Below are positions 1 to 7,479 of a stretch of 64,000 bases of DNA, one piece after another (the stretch's first letter is position 1; each line of letters starts with the position of its first letter). The position numbers and the translations under genes were made by a program. The notes under the pieces are model-generated. The model did not search any database. It saw only the letters and a list, made by a program, of their open reading frames with translations, and was not told where the DNA came from. Source of the stretch: an uncultured Prevotellaceae bacterium (lineage in GTDB: Bacteria; Bacteroidota; Bacteroidia; Bacteroidales; Bacteroidaceae); contig ONMN01000006.1 in NCBI GenBank assembly GCA_900318885.1, forward strand, positions 80,411 to 144,410, written 5' to 3'.

Positions 1-464
1 CCTTCGTAGGCCGCACCCTCAGCGGCATGACCCTCATGCCCTACACCGAGCCCGTCAATGGTGCCTCGCTCTCCTATCGCTTTGTCGTTTCTCCAGAGTG
101 TGTTGCGACTCAGTCGCAAACCACCGTCAAGGTCCACGTCGTCGTCAAGTCCACTCTCGACTATCTGAACAAAGGCGGACTGACCTACTCCGTAGTCCTC
201 GATGGCAGCGAACCGCAGGTTGTCAACTTCAACCACAACCTCAACGAGGCCAAGGAGAACATCTACTCCATCTTTTATCCTACGGTAGCTCGTCGCGTGG
301 TGGAATCTGTCGTGACGTTGCCGTTCGATGCCTCAAAGAAGGAACATACGCTGACCCTTTCGCCCAACGATCCAGCTATCGTCTTCGAGAAAATTGTCGT
401 CGACGCGGGAGGCTATCAGCCTGAATTCCTGTTTGGTGAAGAATCAGAAAAGACAAGAGACTAA
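1..464 (+). CDS. GH115-type glycoside hydrolase (alpha-glucuronidase), C-terminal fragment
   Basis: The frame is open from the left edge (codons from base 3) and stops with TAA at 462-464, so only about 153 C-terminal residues are visible and the start lies outside the window. The end of the chain reads DPAIVFEKIVVDAGG and then a YxPEFLFGEE tail. This resembles the closing beta-sandwich of family GH115 xylan alpha-1,2-glucuronidases, which typically end with a xxIVLEKIVIDxGG..PSYLGPPES-like stretch. The preceding sequence is beta-rich with no catalytic residues, as expected for the accessory C-terminal domain. The pullulanase gene starts 15 bp downstream with no promoter between, so the two may be co-transcribed glycan-degradation genes. 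The family call comes from recalled similarity over a short fragment; another glycosidase with a similar terminal domain is possible. Confidence 0.55.
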   Translation, partial: FVGRTLSGMTLMPYTEPVNGASLSYRFVVSPECVATQSQTTVKVHVVVKSTLDYLNKGGLTYSVVLDGSEPQVVNFNHNLNEAKENIYSIFYPTVARRVVESVVTLPFDASKKEHTLTLSPNDPAIVFEKIVVDAGGYQPEFLFGEESEKTRD

Positions 465-479
465 TATAGTGAAAAAGAT

Positions 480-2402
480 ATGAAGAAGATAGTTTTATGC
501 TTATTGTTTGTAACGATGCAAACCCTCGTAACTGCTCATGATTTTCGGTTTGACGAGATGACATATTCGCCAGAAAAGACTGTGTTCCGTCTCTTTGCCC
601 CTACTGATGCCAAGGGAGTAAAGGTTCGTATCTATAAAGATGGAATGGGTGGGAAGGCCCTCAAGACGGTTAAGATGAAGTTGCAGGACAGTCTGTGGAT
701 AGCAGAAATACAGGGTGACTTGCAGGGTCGTTTCTATACCTTCGACATGGGTCGCGGCGAGTGTCCGGGTGTCTTCGCAAAGGCGGTAGGCGTCAACGGC
801 AAGCGTGCTGCTATCATCACGATGTCGGATACAAATCCCGAAGGATGGACTGCCGACCAGCGTCCCGTTTGCAAATCACCAGTTGACCTCGTCATCTACG
901 AGATGCACCATCGTGACTTTTCCATCGCCCGCCCTGATGCTCAGTACCCAGGCAAGTTTATGGCACTGACCGAACCGTGGGCTATCGACCATCTGAAGTC
1001 GTTGGGCGTTAACGCCATCCATATCTTGCCCTCTTACGACTATGGGTCAGTGGACGAGACGCGTCTTGCTGACAACAAATACAACTGGGGCTACGACCCT
1101 GTCAACTATAACGTGCCAGAGGGCGGCTATTCTACGGACCCCTATCGTCCTGACATCCGCATCCGCGAGTTCAAACAGATGGTTCAGGCCCTCCACAAGG
1201 CAGGCATCCGCGTCATCCTCGACGTGGTCTATAACCATACCTACGACATCGACCACTCCAACTTCCAGCGAACCTATCCTGACTATTACTACCGCAAAGT
1301 AACCACCACTCCCGGCGCGTCAGCGTCGGGCTACAGCAACGGCAGTGGCTGTGGCAACGAGACTGCCTCCGAGCAGCCCATGATGCGTCGCTTTATGCTT
1401 GAGTCGGTAAAGTACTGGATAAACGAATACCATATCGATGGTTTCCGCTTCGACCTGATGGGCATTCACGATATCGAGACAATGAACCAGATTCGCCGGA
1501 TGGTCGACGACATCGATCCCACCATCTTCATCTATGGCGAGGGTTGGAGTGCAGGCTCGTGTGCCTATCCCAACGAACTGTTGGGTATGAAGGCGAATAT
1601 CTCCAAGATGCCGGGCATTGCTGCTTTTTCCGACGAGATTCGTGATGCCTTGCGCGGTCCGTTCTCCGACGATACCAAGCCCGGCTGGTTGGGTGGCATG
1701 CCCGAAGAGGAGTCGTTGAAGTTTGGCATTGTCGGAGCCATCCGCCATCCGCAGGTGAAGATGAAGAAGGTAAACTACAGCGAAAAGCCGTGGGCACTGG
1801 AACCCATCCAAATGATAAGCTATGTCTCGTGTCACGACGACATGTGTCTGGTGGATCGTCTCAAAGCCAGCATTCCGAATATCACTGAGGATGAGCTCAT
1901 TCGTCTCGACCTTTTGGCACAGACGGCCGTCTTTACTTCTCAGGGCGTTCCCTTCATGCTTAGTGGTGAGGAACTGCTGCGTACCAAGCAGGGCGTCCAC
2001 AACTCGTTTGAGTCGCCAGATAGTATCAATCATCTTGATTGGGCGAACAAGACGAAATACCCGCAGGTCTTTGAGTACTACAAAAACCTCGTCGCCCTGC
2101 GCCGCCACCATCCGGCTTTCCGCTTGGGCTCTGCCGATCTCGTACGCCGACATCTGGAATTTCTGGATGCACCGAAGGGTGTCGTTGCCTTCCGACTGAA
2201 AAACTATGCCGGACGCGACGACTGGCGTAACATTATCGTCATCCTGAATGCTTCGAAGAAGGCTCAGCAACTCACCATCCCTGCAAGCTCTTACACCGTC
2301 GTCTGCCGTGATGGTGTCATCAACGAGAACGGTATTGGCACCCTTTCAGGCTCCTCAGCTGTCGTCTCTCCACAGTCTGCCCTCATCTTGCACGACAATT
2401 GA
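480..2402 (+). CDS. pulA: Type I pullulanase (GH13 alpha-glucan debranching enzyme)
   Basis: The 640-residue protein hydrolyses alpha-1,6 branch points of pullulan, starch or glycogen. Residues 1-19 form a signal peptide (MKKIVLCLLFVTMQTLVTA), so it acts outside the cytoplasm. A CBM48-like N-terminal module precedes the GH13 barrel. The type I signature YNWGYDP is present near residue 201, and VILDVVYNHTYD is GH13 region I. The expected catalytic residues are visible: nucleophile D325 in DGFRFDLMG, acid/base E354 in GEGWSAG, and the stabilising aspartate near D453 in YVSCHDD. The C-terminal 100 residues look like the usual all-beta domain C. Length and motif order are normal. It follows the GH115-like gene by 15 bp, probably in one operon, and a new promoter begins after it. 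Confidence 0.92.
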   Translation: MKKIVLCLLFVTMQTLVTAHDFRFDEMTYSPEKTVFRLFAPTDAKGVKVRIYKDGMGGKALKTVKMKLQDSLWIAEIQGDLQGRFYTFDMGRGECPGVFAKAVGVNGKRAAIITMSDTNPEGWTADQRPVCKSPVDLVIYEMHHRDFSIARPDAQYPGKFMALTEPWAIDHLKSLGVNAIHILPSYDYGSVDETRLADNKYNWGYDPVNYNVPEGGYSTDPYRPDIRIREFKQMVQALHKAGIRVILDVVYNHTYDIDHSNFQRTYPDYYYRKVTTTPGASASGYSNGSGCGNETASEQPMMRRFMLESVKYWINEYHIDGFRFDLMGIHDIETMNQIRRMVDDIDPTIFIYGEGWSAGSCAYPNELLGMKANISKMPGIAAFSDEIRDALRGPFSDDTKPGWLGGMPEEESLKFGIVGAIRHPQVKMKKVNYSEKPWALEPIQMISYVSCHDDMCLVDRLKASIPNITEDELIRLDLLAQTAVFTSQGVPFMLSGEELLRTKQGVHNSFESPDSINHLDWANKTKYPQVFEYYKNLVALRRHHPAFRLGSADLVRRHLEFLDAPKGVVAFRLKNYAGRDDWRNIIVILNASKKAQQLTIPASSYTVVCRDGVINENGIGTLSGSSAVVSPQSALILHDN

Positions 2403-2427
2403 TGTTGTATCATTTTCTTTCATTCTT

Positions 2428-2459
2428 TTTGGTGATTTCGCGGAAAATGCTTACCTTTG
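2428..2459 (+). promoter_or_regulatory. Bacteroidota promoter for the solute-binding/sensor operon
   Basis: A TTTGG -33-like box at 2428-2432 is followed after 19 bp by TACCTTTG (2452-2459), which matches the Bacteroidota -7 consensus TAnnTTTG. It lies about 45 bp upstream of the ATG at 2505, in the only gap between the pullulanase and the next gene. Confidence 0.65.
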
Positions 2460-2504
2460 CAGCGTTATAAGGTAAGTATATCTTGACCAACCATCAACTA
2501 GCGT

Positions 2505-3470
2505 ATGGCGAAGAAAAGAAGGAATAGTCAATGGAAAGTCCTGATGACAGCTTTGCTGCTCATGATGCCTATGGTGATGAAGGCGCAAGGTGAACATTTC
2601 GTATTCACCACCGCGTGGAAGGCACAGGCACAGTTCGCAGGCTATTATGTGGCCTACGAAAAGGGATTCTACCGAAAGGAAGGACTGGATGTTGAGATAC
2701 AACACCCGACACTGACCAGTTCGGCACTGACGCGACTGAAATCACAAGAGTGCGATGCGGCCATGTTCTCGCTGATGTCGGCCATGGACTTCATCTCCCA
2801 AGGCTTTCCGTTGGTAAACATCTTCCAGGACTCCATGAACAGCAGCAATATGCTCATCTCCCGCTGGGATACCGATCCGCTGAAGATGAAGGGTAAGAAG
2901 GTGGCTATCTTCAATTCTGACCCAAACTACCTGACTTTTATCATGGATCGTCGCGAGGGGATGCATTACGAGTGGATACCATTCACCAGTGGCATCAACC
3001 TCTTTCTCAGCGGTGCTGTCGATGCCACAATGGTTGTCAGTTATAATGAATACTACCAGCTGATACAGGCAGGATTCAAGATGTCTGACGAGAGCGTCTA
3101 TCGCTTCTCCGACCATGACTATAACATCCAGGAGACGGGAGTCTATGTGAAGCGTGACTACTATCTGAAGCACCGTTCCGCGTGCCAGAAATTTGCCAAG
3201 GCCAGCCGTCAGGGATGGGAGTGGGCCGCCGAGCATCCGAAAGAGGCGCTTGACATCGTGATGAAATACGTGCGCAGATATAATTCCCCCACCAATCGAC
3301 TATTGCAACGGCTGATGCTGGAGGAGTGTCTGCGACTGCAAATCAACAAAGATACGGGCAAACGGGAATTCCGCGTGCGTCGTGACATGGTGGAGAAGGC
3401 GTCGCGCATGATGACAGCATGTGGACTGATAGCTCGTCCGGTAACGTATAACGAAATCATGGGACAATGA
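2505..3470 (+). CDS. ABC transporter-type substrate-binding protein (NMT1/THI5-like), apparently an orphan
   Basis: The 321-residue protein has an N-terminal signal peptide (about residues 1-28, cleavage after MKAQ). Its body resembles the NMT1/SsuA/ThiY type of periplasmic binding protein: WKAQAQFAGYYVAYEKGFYRKEGLDVEI at the start of lobe I, an SAxxxLKSQECDAAMFS segment, and KMKGKKVAIFN at the lobe junction. Such proteins bind pyrimidine precursors, sulfonates or related small organics, but the ligand cannot be read from sequence. No permease or ATPase gene follows. Instead the stop codon overlaps the ATG of a dCache sensor by 4 bp (ATGA), and a full sensor kinase comes next. The context suggests the protein presents a ligand to the sensors rather than to a transporter; that is an inference. 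Confidence 0.8.
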   Translation: MAKKRRNSQWKVLMTALLLMMPMVMKAQGEHFVFTTAWKAQAQFAGYYVAYEKGFYRKEGLDVEIQHPTLTSSALTRLKSQECDAAMFSLMSAMDFISQGFPLVNIFQDSMNSSNMLISRWDTDPLKMKGKKVAIFNSDPNYLTFIMDRREGMHYEWIPFTSGINLFLSGAVDATMVVSYNEYYQLIQAGFKMSDESVYRFSDHDYNIQETGVYVKRDYYLKHRSACQKFAKASRQGWEWAAEHPKEALDIVMKYVRRYNSPTNRLLQRLMLEECLRLQINKDTGKREFRVRRDMVEKASRMMTACGLIARPVTYNEIMGQ

Positions 3471-4927
3471 AGTGGCTGATAAGATTTGTACGTAGTTCGC
3501 TATCCAGAAGGTTGGGCTTCTGGGTGGTTGTTCTCGTAGCGGCCATCTTTACTGCCGCCTTCACCCTGATGTTCGCCGAGACGCGTGATGTGGTGCGTGA
3601 GGAGGCTTGGGACAAAGCCACGAAGACTATCGAGGGTGCCGTGCTCCACATCGACAATACCCTGCACCGCACCGAGGTAGCCGCCAACAACATGCTGGTG
3701 GTCATCGAGAGTCATCTTGACAATCCCGACCTCATGTTCGACCTGAGCCGTCAGGTATTGGAGAGCAATCCGGAACTGACAGGTTGCAGCATCTCGTTCG
3801 AACCCTATTTCTTCAAGGAGAAAGGTCGCTATTTCTCGGCCTATTCCTACAACAACGGTGATTCTATCCAGACCGAACAGGAAGGAACGGACAACTATCA
3901 GTACCATTGTATGGACTGGTATCTGATACCCAAATTGCTCAACAAACCCTACTGGATAGAACCGTTCTTCGAGGACGCTGAAGAGGGCATCATCGTTAGG
4001 GATATCTTCACCAGCTATAGCCAGCCCATCCACGACGCACAGGGGAAAGTCGTGGGAACCTTCTCTGTCGATATTCGCCTCGACTGGTTCTCGTCTACCG
4101 TCAGCGAGGCCAAGCCCTATCCTCATTCCTACAGCATTCTGCTGGGTAAGGGCGGTACCTATCTGGTGCATCCGGACAGTACCAAGCTGTTCTACGAAAC
4201 CATTTTCACCCGTTCGATGGAGCGCCACGACTCTGTTACCACCAGCATCGGTGAGGCGATGATAGCAGGTGAGACAGGTTACCGTATCGTGGACATCGAC
4301 GGTGTGCCCAACTACGTGTTCTACAAGCCCTTTAAGAATACAGGATGGAGCGTGGCCACCATCTGTCCTGAGAGCGACATCTTCGACTCCTACTATAGAT
4401 TGCTGCGTGTTGCACGTATCATTGCGGTTGTGGGATTGGTGCTGCTGCTCGTTTTCTGTCTGTTCATCGTGAGACACACGTTGAAACCACTGAAACGGCT
4501 GGCAGACTTCACCGAACTGAACGCTGATGGACAGTTCACCGATGAAGTTCCCGACAGCACACGACCTGACGAGATAGGAAAGCTCCAGCGCAGATTCCGG
4601 AGACTACAGCAGGCACTCCGGCAATACATCGGAGAATTGCGACAGCAAACTCTCCAGATGGAGGGGCAGAACCGCGAACTGGCAGCTGCCTACGAACACG
4701 TGAAAGAAGAGGAACGCGTAAAGACCCACCTGCTCCATCAGATGCCGGAAAAAGTGGAGGGTCCCGTGCAGGGCATCCTGACGCATGCCTATGCCATTTG
4801 CGACAATCACGACGCGTTAAGCGAGGAAGAATTCAATCGTATGGTTGACGACATGTTAAAGAATACGAATCAGGTGACTGCCCTGCTCGACAAACTGTTG
4901 AAGGAAGCACAGGGCAGCGAAGAGTGA
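3467..4927 (+). CDS. dCache/HAMP membrane sensor with a DHp-like tail but no ATPase domain
   Basis: The 486-residue protein has a membrane segment at about 15-37 and a large periplasmic double-Cache domain at about 40-310. Family-like stretches there are YFSAYSYNNGD, MDWYLIP and VVGTFSVDIRLDWF. A second membrane segment lies at about 316-336, then a HAMP domain (about 337-388) and a coiled coil. The last 65 residues look like a dimerisation helix pair with H424 in LLHQMPEKV. This matches the position of the phospho-accepting histidine in the neighbouring kinase, but the HQxRTPLN motif is broken and the chain ends before any HATPase domain. It overlaps the upstream binding-protein gene by 4 bp and is clearly paralogous to the downstream kinase. 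It may be a receptor subunit or phosphotransfer partner of that kinase; the alternative is a kinase that lost its catalytic half. Confidence 0.8.
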   Translation: MKWLIRFVRSSLSRRLGFWVVVLVAAIFTAAFTLMFAETRDVVREEAWDKATKTIEGAVLHIDNTLHRTEVAANNMLVVIESHLDNPDLMFDLSRQVLESNPELTGCSISFEPYFFKEKGRYFSAYSYNNGDSIQTEQEGTDNYQYHCMDWYLIPKLLNKPYWIEPFFEDAEEGIIVRDIFTSYSQPIHDAQGKVVGTFSVDIRLDWFSSTVSEAKPYPHSYSILLGKGGTYLVHPDSTKLFYETIFTRSMERHDSVTTSIGEAMIAGETGYRIVDIDGVPNYVFYKPFKNTGWSVATICPESDIFDSYYRLLRVARIIAVVGLVLLLVFCLFIVRHTLKPLKRLADFTELNADGQFTDEVPDSTRPDEIGKLQRRFRRLQQALRQYIGELRQQTLQMEGQNRELAAAYEHVKEEERVKTHLLHQMPEKVEGPVQGILTHAYAICDNHDALSEEEFNRMVDDMLKNTNQVTALLDKLLKEAQGSEE

Positions 4928-4957
4928 ATTGTGAATTATAAATTGTGAATTGTGAAC
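4918..4957 (+). repeat. Short tandem tract (GAATTGTGAATT family) supplying a start codon
   Basis: The gap between the two sensor genes consists almost wholly of near-repeats of TGTGAATT. The last copy contains the GTG at 4952 used as the start of the downstream kinase. An in-frame TGA lies only two codons before it (4946-4948). Confidence 0.75.
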
Positions 4958-6784
4958 ACATTTGTCAATTATATCCGTAAGTCGGTGTCCGTACGCCTCA
5001 GCATCAGCATACTGGCATTCGTGGTGGTCATCTTCGCTGTGACCATTGGATTCCTCATGTACCGTTCGAAGACCTCTGTGCGTCAGGCCGCTGTCGATGA
5101 GACGGGACAGATGCTCAACAACACGGCTCAGCATCTTATCGGCGTCATGGACGAAGTGGAGGTGGCTACACAAAATACCGACTGGCAGGTGCTCCGAAAC
5201 CTCCAGCCTGACTCGCTGTTGGCACTGTCAACGCTCATCCTGCAAATCAATCCCATGCTCAACGGTTGCAGCATTGCTATGGAGCCCGACTTCTTCCCCA
5301 GCGAGGGACACTACTTCTCGGCCTATTCATTTAATAACGAAGGACATATAGAGTCTGAAAACGAGGGTAACGACGATTATAATTACTTCGAGATGGACTG
5401 GTATCGCGAGCCGCTCAAACAGGGTAAGGCCTGCTGGGTGGACCCCTTTCAGGACTATAGCCCTACCGGTTTCTATTCGCGCGACGTCATTGCCAGTTAC
5501 TGCAAACCGCTGGTTACTGCCGATGGTCGTACCATTGGCGTGATATCCGTCGATCTCTCACAGCGCATGCTCTCGCAGATTCTTAACCGCGAATGGCGAT
5601 ATCCCGACTCCTACTTCGTTCTCGTGGGTTCCAAGAATACCGTCATTGCTGCCGGCAAGGAAGGTGCCACGATGGACGATCTGGAGCGCACCGACTGTCT
5701 TGTCATGCAACAGCCGTTGTCTGATTCCGGTTGGCGACTGGCCCTCGTCTGTCCCGAGGAAGACATCTTCAAGCACTACAACAACATGATCTATACCATC
5801 ATCAGCATCATCCTTTTCGGTCTGTTGATCATGCTGGCCTTCTGCTATTTCATCATTCATAAGACTATGGCGCCGGTAGTGACGCTGGCTTTGCAGACGG
5901 AAGATATTGCCGAGGGTCACTTCGACCGGCAGATAGCGCCTAGCACGCGCCTCGACGAGGTGGGCCGACTGCAGAACAGCTTCCATACCATGCAGCAGTC
6001 CATAGCCAATTACGTGGCGGAACTGGAGGCGACGCGCACCAAGACCGAGCAGAAGAACGAGGAGCTGACCGCTGCCAAGGCGCTGGCAGAGGAGTCCGAC
6101 CAAAAGAAGGCGGCATTCATCCGCGATATGTTCCACCAGATACGCACCCCGCTCAATATCATCAGCGGCTTTGCCCAAGTGCTGCGCGACGGCCATAGCC
6201 TCATGGAGGGAGAGGACTTTGGTATCGTCATCGGCGACATCATTCTCAACGGTCAGAACATCGGCCATATCATCGACAACTGGAAGATGACGCTGGAACT
6301 GGAACAGACGGGCGAAATGCCGAAGAACGACGTGGTAGACTGTAACGAACTTTGCCAGGAGGTGGCCTATGATATCGTGATACGACAGCCCGAGACGGTA
6401 GAGATGCGCTTGGAATCGACTACAAGCAACCTCATGGTCACCACCAACAGGGAGTATCTGATTCGCATACTGAGCGAACTACTGCATAACGCTAACAAAT
6501 TCACCGACGAGGGATACATCACCATCGGCTGTGGACGTAAAGGCGATGGTAGCGTCTGCTTCTATGTGGCCGACAGCGGCCCCGGCATTCCCGAGGCCGA
6601 CCGCGAACGCGTCTTCACGCAGTTTGTCAAGCTCAACAATTTCAACGAAGGTCTGGGCATGGGCCTCTACCTCTGTCGCCAACTGGCCCACCGCCTTGGA
6701 GGAACCCTCGAAATCGATCCCCTCTACGTCGGTGGCACCCGCATGGTGCTCACACTGCAGGCTAAACGACGCGTCGTTGTATAG
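4952..6784 (+). CDS. dCache sensor histidine kinase
   Basis: The 610-residue membrane kinase starts at GTG 4952. No ATG lies upstream in frame before the TGA at 4946, and the first membrane segment begins about 15 residues in, so GTG is favoured. It has a membrane helix (about 15-35), a periplasmic dCache domain (GHYFSAYSFNNEG, MDWYREP, IGVISVDLSQ), a second helix (about 284-304), HAMP (about 305-357), and a DHp domain with H395 in MFHQIRTPLN. The HATPase domain has an N box ELLHNANKF, a G1 box VADSGPGIPEADR and a G2 box GLGMGLYLCRQLA. No receiver domain is fused and no response-regulator gene is adjacent, so its partner is elsewhere. Its sensor half is paralogous to the upstream dCache protein, and the three genes probably form one ligand-sensing unit. 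Confidence 0.9.
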   Translation: MNTFVNYIRKSVSVRLSISILAFVVVIFAVTIGFLMYRSKTSVRQAAVDETGQMLNNTAQHLIGVMDEVEVATQNTDWQVLRNLQPDSLLALSTLILQINPMLNGCSIAMEPDFFPSEGHYFSAYSFNNEGHIESENEGNDDYNYFEMDWYREPLKQGKACWVDPFQDYSPTGFYSRDVIASYCKPLVTADGRTIGVISVDLSQRMLSQILNREWRYPDSYFVLVGSKNTVIAAGKEGATMDDLERTDCLVMQQPLSDSGWRLALVCPEEDIFKHYNNMIYTIISIILFGLLIMLAFCYFIIHKTMAPVVTLALQTEDIAEGHFDRQIAPSTRLDEVGRLQNSFHTMQQSIANYVAELEATRTKTEQKNEELTAAKALAEESDQKKAAFIRDMFHQIRTPLNIISGFAQVLRDGHSLMEGEDFGIVIGDIILNGQNIGHIIDNWKMTLELEQTGEMPKNDVVDCNELCQEVAYDIVIRQPETVEMRLESTTSNLMVTTNREYLIRILSELLHNANKFTDEGYITIGCGRKGDGSVCFYVADSGPGIPEADRERVFTQFVKLNNFNEGLGMGLYLCRQLAHRLGGTLEIDPLYVGGTRMVLTLQAKRRVVV

Positions 6785-7017
6785 CTTGTTTCGAACCGGA
6801 TGAAGCCAACCGTCAGTTGATTCATCAGTTCGACCAGATGCACGGCGAAAGTGACGCGAACAGAATAAAATAATTCAAGAAAACGAGTAGTAACGAAAAG
6901 GATTAAGAAACGTTAAAAAATGACAAGGGATGGGTATTTCTTGTTATACATGTGTCATTTTTCGCATAAAAACACTACCTTTGCACATTATTTAATGTAA
7001 GAAACGTTTCTGAGAAG
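6785..7017 (+). other. Intergenic region with a coding-like remnant and a promoter
   Basis: No complete gene is seen. Bases 6790-6870 read in one frame as FEPDEANRQLIHQFDQMHG and continue to a TAA with ordinary-looking codon use, but there is no start codon; this may be the tail of a decayed gene. The rest is AT-rich and ends in the dut promoter. Confidence 0.4.
6976..6983 (+). promoter_or_regulatory. -7 box of the dut operon promoter
   Basis: TACCTTTG matches TAnnTTTG and lies 34 bp before the dut ATG. The -33 region is T-rich (GTCATTTTTCG) and lacks a perfect TTTG. Confidence 0.6.
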
Positions 7018-7455
7018 ATGATTACAGTGAAGGTTGTGAACCGCGGGCACCACCAGTTGCCTGCATATGCTACACCCCAAAGTGCAGGCATGGACCTGCG
7101 TGCAAACTTGGAGGAACCGGTGGTGCTGTGCCCCTTGCAGCGCAAGTTGATACCGACGGGTCTGTACATTGCATTGCCCGAGGGCTATGAGGCTCAGGTG
7201 CGTCCCCGCAGTGGACTGGCCCTGAAGCGCGGCATCACGGTGCTGAACACGCCGGGAACGATAGACGCTGACTATCGCGGTGAGATTGGCGTGGTGCTGG
7301 TGAACCTGTCGCAGGAGAACTTTGTGGTCAACGACGGTGAGCGTATTGCCCAGATGGTGATAGCGCGTCACGAACAGGCCGATCTGGTGGTTGTCAGTGA
7401 ACTCGACACGACGGAACGTGGCGAGGGCGGATATGGACATACGGGAGTGAAGTAA
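7018..7455 (+). CDS. dut: dUTP diphosphatase (dUTPase)
   Basis: The 145-residue cytosolic trimeric enzyme converts dUTP to dUMP and pyrophosphate, which keeps uracil out of DNA and provides the dTMP precursor. All five dUTPase motifs are in order: SAGMDLRA (1), [12 protein letters not shown] (2), [17 protein letters not shown] with the catalytic aspartate (3), ERIAQMVI (4) and the glycine-rich [10 protein letters not shown] tail (5). The length is typical. It is first in a co-directional cluster with the TPR, DUF4292 and EnvC-like genes, a linkage I recall as common in Bacteroidales. Confidence 0.97.
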   Translation: MITVKVVNRGHHQLPAYATPQSAGMDLRANLEEPVVLCPLQRKLIPTGLYIALPEGYEAQVRPRSGLALKRGITVLNTPGTIDADYRGEIGVVLVNLSQENFVVNDGERIAQMVIARHEQADLVVVSELDTTERGEGGYGHTGVK

Positions 7456-7479
7456 GAAGTAAAAAGTAAGAGATTAGAA

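Noticed and set aside
1320-2270. Long reverse-strand open frame across the pullulanase gene
   Set aside because: It is antisense to a clear GH13 enzyme with all catalytic motifs; the frame arises from codon bias and its peptide shows no domain features.
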